From Theristus sp. LFF4_11 (Eukaryota > Nematoda > Chromadorea > Monhysterida > Xyalidae), in assembly GCA_030248135.1 (NCBI GenBank), contig JASANC010003089.1, forward strand, positions 1-64,000: a stretch of 64,000 nt of DNA, given 5' to 3'. The translations under genes and the position numbers were made by a program. This document shows, in pieces, positions 10,557 through 22,200 of this stretch (position 1 is its first letter; each line of letters opens with the position of its first letter). The notes below the pieces were generated by a model, which was not told where the DNA came from, searched no databases, and saw nothing but the letters and a program-made list of their open reading frames with translations.

Positions 10557-12122
10557 CGTTGTTATGGTGGTTCGTGAAACTGACAAATGAAATGCGCCTG
10601 CATGAAAAATGACATGCGGATGAGAGTCGAAAATGGTTATCGAACACAATGATTGTCCTAAATGGAATGGCGCTCCCGAGACCAGCGTGTAATAAAGACA
10701 TGCTGTGCTTTTTTCAAAAAAAGTACGTCGTCGAAAGAGAGACGGGGAGAGAAAAATGTTTGTCAAGAGTTGAATGACAAATGATCGAGAAAGCAAAAAC
10801 ACATCAAGGCAACTTTATCATGATTTCAACTGGCGTGCATGTCGCAGCAGTTAGCACATGTGCTTCGCGCACAAAGACCCAAATGATGCCTGAGTTTCGT
10901 GATGTGGTGTAAAACGCGCAAGCAAGAAAACTGGATGCCAAATGAGACGTGCTGTCCAGTTTTATAGTCCAAAGAAACAAAAAATGTAGTACATACACAG
11001 TAAACATGAAACACACAACTGACAGACATTTGTGTAAGCCGGTTTACATCATTACAGAGACGTAAAACGACCAAAATGGCATCTGAAAAAAAAATTAGAA
11101 AACTTCCATTTTCGCAACAAACGACGCAGCGAAATGGAAATGAAGCGTGGCAAACGACTCCTCAAGGTAATCAGCAAATAACCGCACGTGCAACGAAAAA
11201 GTGTTACGAAACTATATTTCATGACAGAGGCACTATGGAAAACGAGGTGGTGGAGTAGTGTGTGTATGTGGTTTTTGCGTTTCGAACAGTAATTGAATAA
11301 TGTGTAAAACAACTGCGTTGTGAACTGGGTCTCTTTTATTTTTTTTACTAACTTCGTTTAATTTTTATTACCGAAAAATTGAATTACCAGGGAGGGACCG
11401 AGTGATGAGTGCGGTAGCAACAACAGTGTACTTTTTGTTTGTACTGCATTTCAAATACTCTTCATTCTTCAAACAAAACTACGCAAATTAAGAAGAAAAT
11501 TAAGAAATTATTTTCTGGTTGCACATTTCAATTTTCAACCATGGCCAGCTTTTTCAACGTCGTGCATTTTTTGCTCGTAATACTTCCAACACCTATTTGC
11601 ATGTAAATTGAATAGAAACGCCAATCACAAACCTGTGTGCACAAGCAATTTTTCACTGTTTTTTATTGGGTTACAACTTTGCAACTATGCAACTTTTTGT
11701 CAAAGCGTGCATAAACCCCATGAACATTATTATAACTTAGGTTTTCATAGAACCAACATGAAGGATTTTTTTGTTGCACGCCAGTTCTCCACAATTCAAA
11801 ACATTCAAAATACACATGTCGGCTGTTGAGTAGCGGATTTTTTTGTGGTGTGTGATATATGAGAGGCGACATGATGTGCAATGTCTTTGCAGACTCAGGT
11901 TACAGCACTTGGGCATGCGCAGTCGACCGACACACCACCAGTATTCTCGGAACTGTTACTTTTATTGCAGTGATTACAGTTATTGTTGCCACATTTCGTT
12001 CCATCAGACTAGCGACAGCGAAGCGATGATAAAATGTTGACCTGTTTTCTGTAACTGATCCAATTTTCATGCAATAATTCACAGTCTCGTTGTGGATAGA
12101 TGCAATCAAACATCGCGGGTCA
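10557..12122. other. Intergenic region between collagens 1 and 2
   Basis: It holds the promoter side of collagen 1 and the 3' flank of collagen 2. No gene or RNA is recognised. A minus-strand AATAAA (plus-strand ttttatt near 11957) about 160 bp beyond the collagen 2 stop is a possible poly(A) signal. No clear TATA box was found upstream of 10556. Confidence 0.5.
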
Positions 12123-13995
12123 CTACTGTTCTCCGAAGAGCACCAACGGCGGCATCTCGTGCTGCTCGTACTCCTCATTGTAGCCGCTCTCCACGGCGGT
12201 CAACTCGATCGGGTCCTCCACCTGAACGGGCACTTCCTCAGCTTCCACCGCCGACTCTTCCGTTTCCGACTCGTCCCGCGACTTCTCCAACGGGTACCCG
12301 CCGTAGCGTGCCGCAGCCGATTCACTCAGTTCGCGCGTTGACCGCCGCGGGCACGGGCAGTAGTTGGCGTCCTCGCCTGGCGGCCCGTTTAAGCCGGGAG
12401 GGCCGGCACGACCCGGGAAACCGCGTGTGCCGTCGCGTCCCGGCTCACCGCGTTCACCGGGCGGGCCGCGTTCACCGCGTTGACCCGGTGGCCCGTCCTG
12501 ACCGCGCGGTCCGCGCCCGCCGTGCTCACCGCGCTCGCCCGGAATGCCTGTGTTGATTTTAGGTTTTTGGCCTGTATTTGCCACAAATTCGGGTGAAGAC
12601 CCGTTCATTATATGCGTAAACGTCCGTCACGTCACGTACTTCCAAGTTACGTCGCGTCACGTCAGCTCTCGTTGCATTGCATACACAATCTATGGAGACG
12701 TCGATGTGCGTCAGCTTGCGTCAGTGTGAACTGGCGACCGCGTGTTTATGCTTGCGTGTAGCAATGTGACCGCACGGCAGTATGCACCCAAAAAGCGACA
12801 TTGGCCATACACAATGCACCAACCAGGTCGTCCTTTCACGCCGCGGTCTCCGTGTTCGCCAGGCGGGCCAACGTCTCCGTTTTTACCCGGCAGCCCGTCT
12901 TCGCCCGGCTGTCCCAACGGGCCGAGACGTCCCTTGCGGCCGCTGCCTCCCGCACGGCCAGGCGTACCGCGCTCGCCTTTCGGTCCCTACAGAACGTGTG
13001 AGTTTCTCTTTCTCATACCATTCTTTCATTTTGATCACAATGCTTTGCAGTGTATTTGCACGTCCGCACATGTGCGTCTCTACGCGTATATAATATACAA
13101 TTAGCTGATTGGTTAGTAATCACGTGACATGCATGCATTCTGTGCATTCCTGGACGCCGCCTACACAGCGTCCGCACAGCATGCAAGCAGCATCACGTGA
13201 TCACTAACCAATCAGTAAAATTGCGTATGATATAAAAATTGACTGTACATATGCAAATCTACAGAACAAGAAAATGTGTGAAACGACAACTAAATGTCAT
13301 TTCGGCGACTAACCGGTAGTCCGGAGTTACCAGGCGGACCCTGAATGCCAGGCGGACCGGGCGGACAACGACGACAGCCCTCTGGCACCGGCGGCAAATC
13401 GGCGGGCGGTACTCCGGGCTCACCGCGTTCTCCGGGCAGCCCGGGCACCCCGTTGGCGCCGTCGTCGCCCGGTGGGCCAGGCGCACCGACGGGCCCGCTC
13501 GGGCAGGTCTTTTGCTCGAAGCATTCTGAAACAATCCTGCTGTTCCTTGCCAAAGCAAAAAAACGCGCTGTCGCTGTTTTCGATAGTTTGAGTGAGTTGA
13601 AGCCCGGAGGCACTTCAAAAGTCATAATCGCACACTGTCGCTACACTAAAAAAGATTCCAGGATTCCTAAAAAACGTGGCACTTGTAACTGAGCGATAGT
13701 TCTCTGATCATGTCGCTGAGAGAACGGTCCCATCCACCGGCCACTCACTGCATTGCGGTTGCGCCTGACGTGCCGTCCTGGACGAGGCGCCCAGCAAACG
13801 GCCGGCGATCAGTCGCTCGTGTACGTCGATAGAGATCAACTTGAACTCTTGCATGTCGATGCGGAGGTTGACGCCGATGTGGCCGAGCTGAGTGACCAAC
13901 ATCGGCACCGACACGAAACACGCCGCGATCACGAGCAATGAGACGACGCAGGACGCGTACGCCAATGTCTGCGTGCTCGTGTGCCCGTCTTTCAT
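12123..13995 (-). CDS. Cuticle collagen 2 with acidic C-terminal extension, 348 aa
   Basis: Exons: 13995-13749, 13525-13314, 12986-12824, 12547-12123 (247, 212, 163 and 425 nt). Start ATG 13995-13993, stop TAG 12125-12123. Same plan as its neighbours: an N-terminal domain with a membrane-spanning segment ([19 protein letters not shown]), an SRTAR R-X-X-R cleavage site near residues 72-76, Gly-X-Y blocks split by CRRC, and the CPCPRR end of the helix at about 276. Unlike collagens 1 and 3, the last exon continues for 72 more residues rich in Glu, Asp and Ser ([22 protein letters not shown]), ending FGEQ. Such tails occur in some cuticle collagens and can be sites of Tyr crosslinking; several Tyr are present. 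Intron 2 contains a family B MITE. Confidence 0.93.
13085..13240. mobile_element. Family B MITE
   Basis: Inverted arms ttagctgattggttagtaa and ttactaaccaatcag around a gcatgcattctgtgca core, with atataatatac and gtatgatata outer ends. It lies in intron 2 of collagen 2. Confidence 0.7.
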
Positions 13996-15024
13996 GATTG
14001 GATTGCACTGATTGTTTGAGTTGTTGACTTCGAAGTGTTATTGTGAATATGAGACGGCTGAAAATGAGAGCGGAGGTTCTGTTTGGTTTTCGAAGCTGGA
14101 AATGATCTGGTTCAGGTACATAACGATTCAAAAGAACGCATCAGAACAGCGACATTTGGTTCGCATGCACGTTGTTGTTTTTCACCCATTTAATCTATGA
14201 CCTTGGAATACATAAATCAAACAGACAGTGAAAACGTCGCGACACTTTCTGGGAATACAATTCCATATGCATGTCGGTTAGACTGGATGAGATTTTGAAT
14301 TGCAAATTTGATAATAGTGAATGCGCATCGTCTCATTTGACTTTCACTTTTATTCTCGTGTCAAACAAAAGATGTCCACATGTGCGGGTGCTGTGATCAC
14401 TGATGCATCACCCACCCGTCCACTTGTTTTCTCGCGCGCACATTTGTCTTGACGCGAAAGATCCTTTTCATCTTTTGTCGCTCTTGCCCCTCTGCCTTGC
14501 GACTTTGGACTTTTATTCTCGTTAAATGTACAGCACACGTCCAAAAGTTCAATTTGTAAATTATCGACCCGCGTGATTCTGCACGATTGTCCAGATTTTT
14601 TTTGTAAATCCTGGAAAACTACATGTACCCTTCGTCGTCTTACGTTACTCGCAACAAAACTTGTCGTCCCGACGAGAAAAAACCAAAACGAGAATTTGCA
14701 AATCATCAATTTTCATTTCAATCCCATCCCGTCTGCGATTGTCTTCCGACTACCCCGTCTTTAAATTCCAGCCTTTGTCTGTTCCGTTTTCATGAATGTT
14801 TTGTTCCGTCAAAGCAAAACATTGAATTGTCGAATGTAAAATTTCAAACTTCCCACTGTGTTTTTGATAAACAGACATTTGCAAAAAGTTTTATGCAGCA
14901 TCTGTTTTCTTTGCAATTTTTGTTTTCATTGTCATGAATTTCTGATGTTGACAGAAAGTCGGTTTGGAGAAGAAGAGACGGTAGCTTTCTCTTAAATTAT
15001 TTACCAAAAATGAGGTATGTATTG
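13996..15024. other. Intergenic region upstream of collagen 2
   Basis: It contains the 5' flank of collagen 2. AT-rich with no recognised coding, RNA or repeat family until the MITE at 15025. No TATA box was seen near the start codon. Confidence 0.5.
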
Positions 15025-15291
15025 TACAGCATGGCCGAATAAATGAGGCAGTCCATCAAGGCGGCATTAGTCGCTGACTAGGAGTTGTCTTTTTCAAAAA
15101 TGCCAACATAATTTTCAATCATGTGTGCAAGGGAGAAAGAATGAACAGAACAATACGGATAATCCATTAGTTTAAAAAACGCGTCAAATTTGGCATACAA
15201 TTTGGTTTCTGAACTTCTTTTTCTTTCATTCAAAATTCGCGCGCTCCTTGCACCCTGAAAAAAACTGCCATGTTTAATCGGCTATACTGTA
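15025..15291. mobile_element. Family C MITE, complete copy (267 bp)
   Basis: TA-flanked inverted ends: tacagcatggccgaataaat at the left and atcggctatactgta at the right. The interior shares blocks such as taggagttgtctttttc, gtgcaagggagaaagaatga and gcgctccttgcaccctg with the copies at 30577, 34144 and 60942. The TA flank suggests a Tc1/mariner-type parent. No ORF. Confidence 0.75.
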
Positions 15292-15783
15292 GAATATTAG
15301 ATTGACAGTGTCATTTTAAAAATACTGACCAAGGCAGATAGTATACTGAACTTGCCAACTTGGCTGACCATTCTTTGTCAGTTCAGTTGTTTGGAGTTTT
15401 AGGATACATGGAGATGGTCAATCCAAATGCGTGTGATACAATAATGTGTGTGATAAATGGGTCAAAAACTCAAAAACTGTGTTAAAACTTCACAAAAGAA
15501 ACTTCAAATGCACATTGCACATGATTGCACGTTTCCGGAAATTAAATACCTCTGCGAGTACTTGGCCGAAATCAAAAGGAAATGCAAAATTTTAGCTGTG
15601 AGCTGAGAAATTTTAGAAATTAACCAATACAATAATGTAACTTATCTGCTTCACTTCGAGATCCTTCAAGAGAAGAGATACGACAATCGTGTAAACGAGA
15701 GAATATTCACGATAATAACAATAAAATGAAATGACTTGTCGCTACTTTGAAAAAATAGCTCAAGTAAATCGCATTCATGTTGT

Positions 15784-17728
15784 TCAACCGCGTCGTGGGC
15801 ACGGACAGTAGTTGGCATCCTCTCCAGGTGGGCCTTTCGGTCCGGGGCGACCCGGCGGTCCCTGGTTGCCGTCTTGACCGGGCGATCCGGGCGGGCCCTG
15901 GAATCCGGGACGGCCCGGTTGACCCTGGTTGCCGCGGTTGCCCGGTTGTCCCGGTTGACCCTTCGGGCCGTGCTCACCCCGTTCGCCGGGGACACCTGCA
16001 AATTAAAAAAACGGATGCAATTGGAACGAAAAAATACGTTGTAGCAGAGGCATCACAGATCTGTGCAACGGAATTTTTGAACTATTTTGACGCCGTGCTG
16101 TTTACTTTCACACAAAAAAAATAATGCACATGTGGATGCACAGGTTCGTGCACTTATTGCTGCAGAAGATGCGCAAACCCGTGCACATATCGATTCACAT
16201 TCACTTCAATTTTAGAAGCAAAACACAATTGCATCTGCTGCATTGTTTTCAGCTGAAACAAACGGCGGTTATTTTTGCCTCCAAGTGCACGCGTTTGTGC
16301 ATGTGAATTCGATTTGTGAATGAAACAAACTTCTGCATCTGCACAACCATCTGTGCTTCTACATGCGCATTTGTGTTCTGTCCTTACCGGGTGTTCCCTT
16401 GATGCCCTTGTCCGCGTGCTCGCCCTCTTTGCCCTTCTGACCGTCTTTTCCTGGTTCCCCATTGCTGCCGGGACCGCCGGGCGGGCCGGGGTATCCCTTG
16501 TTGCCCTTGTTGCCCGGCTGACCAGGTTGTCCCGGTTGACCCTTATCACCCTGTGAAAGCGAAATAACAATTGTATGTGTACGGCATCAGCATATAGTGC
16601 TGTCAATTGCACAAACTGCAGGAAAAACAGCGGTTTAACGGAAACAACTGGTCTCAAATGACCCACGTGCCTTCGGCGCGGGATAGAAAAATACGATGGC
16701 TTTTGATGTTAATTAAGCTGGTAGTGCAGAAGAGTTCAAACATAACGTTTCAAATGACGGTTTCAAATACTGAAACAAAAAACTGACCAAGATACATTGT
16801 ACCATCGTGGTTGATGGCTCCGACCAAGATTTGCACATTTTGGTCGGCTGCCAACCATTGACAATGATAGTCAGCCTCGTGGTCAAATTAAGTTTCCTAG
16901 TTTCTTCGACTGAATATGAAGAAGTCACAAAAAAATCACTGAAAAGTTTCAACACCGTCATAACCATTTCCATTGTATTATCAAGCAAAAGCACCAGATG
17001 TACAGTGTTTTTGGTGAAATGTTTTTGGAAATGGTCTTCAGTGATGAATTGTGCGCGTTCTTGTAGCGGCCCCCCCCCCTCCTCACCGGTCGGCCGTTTT
17101 CGCCCGGTTGTCCCGGTGAGCCCGGTTTGCCGGCGGGGCATCGGCGGCACGGACCGTCCGGCACGCGCGTCTCTTCCGGCGGAATGCCGCGTTCGCCCTT
17201 GACGCCCGGCTCGCCGTCAGGCCCGGGAGCGCCGTCTTCGCCGGGGTTGCCGGGGGCGCCCGCAGGGCCCGGTGGACAACGCCGCTGCGTGTTGCACTCT
17301 GTGCACCAGCGGAATGGCAACATATGGACACAAAGAGGCTGAATGCTGATGCAAACAACACAGTCACGCTCAACAAATGAAACGCCACAAAATGGCATTA
17401 TTCCGAAATTCATTCGAGTGCCAAAAAGAAACTTTACATCCGAAAATTGAGATTTCTATACGCCGAAATGGCACTCACGACACTGCGGCGTCTGTCGCGC
17501 GACGCGTCGACCGAATCCGCCGGCGGCGACTGGCGCGGCGGTGCGCAGTTTCTGGTGAATGTGAACGGAGGCCTCGCGGAACTGCGCCATGTCCTCGGTC
17601 AGTTCGGCGTTGATGTCGCCGAGTCGTGAGAGCAACATCGGCACGCAAGTGAAGCACGCCAGCACCACCACCAGCGACGCCGTCGTCGTTGCGTACGCGA
17701 GCGAGTGTGTGAAGTCGGCGGAGCCCAT
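15784..17728 (-). CDS. Cuticle collagen 3 of the cluster, 278 aa
   Basis: Exons: 17728-17479, 17298-17087, 16550-16388, 15995-15784 (250, 212, 163 and 212 nt, identical in size to collagen 1). Start ATG 17728-17726, chosen because MGSADFTH aligns with the sister N-termini although the frame is open further upstream. Stop TGA 15786-15784. The transmembrane segment is [19 protein letters not shown], the R-X-X-R site is RRVAR at 74-78, Cys spacers are CNTQRRC and CRRC, and the end is CPCPRRG. In exon 3 the repeat reads [10 protein letters not shown] where the sister genes read GEHGDRG: a Gly-to-Ala change (codon GCG) that breaks the Gly-X-Y register at one position. A good TATA box lies about 90-100 bp upstream of the start. 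Probably the closest paralogue of collagen 1. Confidence 0.93.
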
Positions 17729-17817
17729 GATTTGCGTCTTGTGTTGTTTTTTTGTAATTTGGTTGGAACAAAAATGCAAAAACATACGAATACTGCGTTT
17801 TCAGTTGACTTCACCTC

Positions 17818-17829
17818 GGCTTATATAGT
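17818..17829 (-). promoter_or_regulatory. TATA box of collagen 3
   Basis: On the minus strand the sequence reads actatataagcc, about 90-100 bp before the collagen 3 ATG, leaving a short 5' leader. It is the only convincing TATA box seen near a collagen start in the cluster. Confidence 0.5.
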
Positions 17830-19220
17830 AGGGTTGTTTTCAATTCAATTCACGTTGCTCGCATTCGAGACGTGTTTTTTCTTTGTTTTTTTCTCTTTGT
17901 AATAAGCGCGCGTATAATCTATGTATGCGGCTGCTTTTCGTCCGTGTAGTTCCGCTTTTTTCCAACAGTTTTAATTTGTGAAATCGCGCGTGTTTTCGCG
18001 TTTCGGAGGCGAAAACGTTTTCAGTGCTTGTTTCAAGTGTGCGTGCGCATATTAATTGGCCGGCGGTGCGTTTTGTGCGTGTGCTGCGCACCGATTTTGC
18101 AAAATGTCTTTTGTCTTCCTCCAGCGCCGCAGTCTCCATTTTCATACCGTTGCACATTCGCGCACACACCAACACTCATCATACCCATAACGTACGCGGC
18201 GCACGGAAAAACAAATGCAAATAAGCACGTGTTTTTGTGCTTGACACAACGCAGATGTAATTTATTTTAAACTTATTAAAACGTGAATACAGATGAGACG
18301 TGTAGATGCGATCGTTTGGCTTTTTGATTGTTTCAAAATTGTATAATACCGATATTCAACTGCGCGAAAAAAACTGACAGTTTTACATTTATACTTGGCA
18401 TTCGTAGGCACGTTGCGTTACTTCTTTGCGCAGCTCACATGTCTACTTGTGTGTTGTGCTTTGTTTTTCACGTCAGTTGCACCGCACACGATTTGTTGCG
18501 TAATAATGTTGTCTGCAAACTCACATGCTCAATCAAAAGTTGATTTGCCGTTGGCAATATCACAGAACAAAGTCGTTCGGAAAAACAATTGAACGTTTGT
18601 GGTTGTTTGTGTAAATTAGCAATTTCATACACACGAAGCATTGTTTTCCAGGTGTAATAAAACTTTATTAACGAGAATTTCAAAATTAAAAATCTTATGC
18701 AGCGTTTTTTCATTGTTCGATTAAGAAAGCGTTTTCAAACAACTGGAATGTGATGAAATTTCAAATGCATGGTAATGGCAATAAAAATTCTCAAACAAAT
18801 ACATTGTACGGTACAAAAAATTGCGCACATGGCCGCTGAAAAAATATCCCGCGGCATGTGTGTGCCTGCCACCGTGTCGAGTCCGCCGCCGTGTCCTGTC
18901 CCGCGCAGTGTCCCGAAAATAAAAGTAGCTCAATGGGCTTGTTGTGTTCTCACTGCACCGGCGATTATTGTCGCAGTATTGAAAAATTGATCAGATTAAG
19001 GTGAATGTTCAGTTCAGACGTTTTTGAACAAACTGCAGCTGATAACCAACCAGTGAAATAGTAAACTACTGATCGAATTCGATACAATTCGAATCGATTC
19101 AAAGATACTACAACAACAATCATCGCTGAGTGAGATCACACCACACGCAGTCTATTTTTCAGATACTTTCATGAGCCGAGATAGGAGCACACACACGGCC
19201 GGGCTGACACGGACGGGACA
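17830..19220. other. Intergenic region, collagen 3 promoter side to MLT-10-like 3' end
   Basis: No gene is recognised. AT-rich sequence with scattered short frames lacking splice support. No clear dispersed repeat was identified here. Confidence 0.5.
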
Positions 19221-19226
19221 TTTATT
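19221..19226 (-). terminator. Poly(A) signal of the MLT-10-like gene
   Basis: On the minus strand AATAAA lies 23 bp past the stop codon of the MLT-10-like gene. The short 3' UTR is typical of nematode genes. Confidence 0.55.
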
Positions 19227-19249
19227 GTGAACGTGAACGCTCGCATGAT

Positions 19250-22200
19250 CTAATTGTTGTGATGATGCTGTTTGTTGTGCGGCAGCTCCTCACCGATGTG
19301 GTCCTGCGCGTCGCCGCCGTTGTGGTCGTGGTGGCCGAATGCGTGCGGTGACAGAATCTCAAAGTGGCCGAACACCGGCGCAAAGAAGGTTGGAGAGCCG
19401 ACGCTGGGCGACAGCACGTAGCCACTGCAAAGCATTCAGCATTCGTGGCATGTTTGTAGATTGAAGGGGCATTCATGAAGCAGCAATTGCTGACGCGTAG
19501 CTGTGTTTTCGTGGTCACTAAATACATACTTCATAAACATTTTAGAACTTTAGTACAACAGGTTATGAAAAGAAATAGCATTATTTCGTGTGGAAGGTAA
19601 GGAAAGTAAAAAACCGTATCACAACGCCGTCTCTTGAATGCGTGTTGTTGTTCACTCGTTTTGTACGCCTTGCAAAACGTGTGTTGTCCTTTGTTGCTCA
19701 TAACGCCTTGAATGCGTGTTGTGTTGCAGTTCTTTCCTTTGCTCCTTAGTCATCTTTCCTTATACTACACCTAAAGCCGTGCGGCGACAACATTTCCGGC
19801 GACAGCACTTTCGGCGAGAGAATCTCGGGGCTGAACAGCAGCGGATTTATGATGGACGGACTGAGAACGCTGGGGCCAAGAATCATGGGGCTGAACGCGC
19901 GCGGGCTCAGGACGCACGGCGACAGCACCAATGGGGAGAGCACCTCGGGACTGAACAGTTGCGGCGACAGCGTGGTCGGGCCCAGCACGTGCGGCGTCAG
20001 CACGATCGGGTTGAAGAGACCTGCAAAAGCAGGCTAAAACCGGTTGCGATGCACCGGCGAAACTCTGTGAATCAGTGGATCGGCAAAAAAAACTTTGGAA
20101 TTAGATAGATCTTGCGTCTGGTTGAATAGACTTGAAAAACACGTCTTCATTCATATGTACATGACGAGCCGTGACGTGAAGTGCCGGATAAATAAACGTC
20201 TTGCATGAATGGGCAAACAGGTCGAGCTTATAGGCCTGCCACTCAGGTCTATTATAGACCTAGAAAGCAACAGGGCATCGATGCCGTTTTTGCAGTTGTG
20301 AACAAAAAACATCATATCACGCTTCGAACCTGGCGACAGCGTCAAATGACCAAACACAGACGGCTCAGCGACTTCCGGCGAGAAAATCGCCGGCTCTAGG
20401 AAGTGACCGTGGCCATGCTCGTGCGAGTCCGAGTGGCCGCTGCTGTCCTCGTGGTCGTCGTTCAAGCGGCGTTCGTGCCAGGCGTCCAGCGCTTCGCCAG
20501 CGGCTATACGGCGGATCTCGTCTTCGAGAGCGTCTTGTTTCTGCTGTTTCGTCTGATGCCTGGTACATGTATAAGCTTTGGTGATGTTATATTGGAAAGC
20601 TGCATCAAACTGCACGGTGTGATTCGTGATCAAGTCGATTCGAGGGTGACCAGCACCATATCGTAAGTGTCCGAAGAGCGTAGCGACGCCCCACCATGAT
20701 GCTACACCACACCGTCGCTCCGGTATGAGCGGCATATACCGTATTACCCCCAATAAACCCCCATGGGGGATTAATACGTCAGCGACTTTTAGGGGTGGGG
20801 GTTTATTGGTGGGGGGGGGATTATTGGTGGGGGGGGGTTTATTTACAAAAAATTCTAGGGGTGGGGGTTTGTTGAAAAATGGCAAAAATACCTTGCATGG
20901 CAGGCAAGAAAGTCGCAGAAACTTCTACTCAACATAGAAATTTCCTTTTATAACAGCCTTTTGTGATGAAATTACTATTAACTCACCTATTTGGGGCCTT
21001 TGGTAGCACAATTTCATCATTTTCACTGCAACCAGCCACTGAATTCGCTGGGTATGTGTTTCAAACAGGTCTCCAATAATCCCCCATGGGGGATTATTTG
21101 TGGGGGGGGGGATTATTCGGAAACTGGTCGGGGGGGGGTGGAGGTTTATTGGTGGGGGGGGGATTAATGGTGGGGGGGTTAATGGGGGTAATACGGTAGC
21201 ATGCGCACAAACGACATCCTTTTTCACACTTTCAGTTGACAAACCAGTTTGTGAAACAAAACGGGATCAGAATGGTGGGGTCTGCGAGTGGGATGCCCTT
21301 GAATAACAAAGAAACACCCGACAAGCACTGCGGTGAGCGCACCTGTAGTTGAACAACTCAAAGTTGGACGCGTTGTAAGCGCCGTACGGCTGGAACAGTT
21401 GCTTCAGTTGACGGTCCTCCGAGAACGTGTAGCCGTGCGTGTTGAGATCGCGCACTTGCTGCGGCGTGAATGTCTCCATGAATCTCGCAAACGTGTCGAT
21501 CAGGCGTATATGCGCGCGCGCCAGCTTCAGTCGATTGTCGAAGCGGTGCTCAGTGTCAGTGGTGTTCAGTGGGTCGTTGGTGTCGCCGAAGTCCTCCTCG
21601 ATCCAGTGCAGCACACGGCGCATCATGTCGTTTGCGCCGGAAACCTGTGAACGCTTTGTTTTGCAGAGGGGCATTCATGAGGCAGTATTTAGTGGCGCGT
21701 AGCTGTGTTAAAACATTGCTACGGTCACTAAATGTGTCTCATGAATGCCCCTCAAGATTTTATGCAACATTGTGCAAACACTTGTTTTATTACTGGAACA
21801 TTTTAATTTCGCCACCATATGTTCCTGAGCTACACTTCAAAACCAATTTGAGAAACGGTATTTTTTTATGAAATCCCAACGAATTTCGATTGTTGAGGAG
21901 AGTGTTAGACTGTTTCGGTTGGCAGAAAAAGGGAAAGAAGGAATACGCAGCACAATAATGCTCACTGTGCAGCGTCTTCTGGCCACTGCCATTATTTGCA
22001 GGTCTGAACCAAACGTGCAAGCACCTTCAGCAGCAGCTCCGTCCACTCTTGCTGGTGCGCTGCGTCCAGTTTGTCGAGCATCGCCGGCACGGAGGACAAC
22101 AGTTGCGCCAACGATTGTCCGTTTTCGTCGTTTTGATGTTGCGCTCGGTGAAAGCCGAACAAATTCGGCGACAGCACACGTACCACCTTCTGATTGTCGT

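Noticed and set aside
16154..16666. A 170-codon minus-strand frame
   Set aside because: Out-of-frame reading of collagen 3 exon 3 plus its introns.
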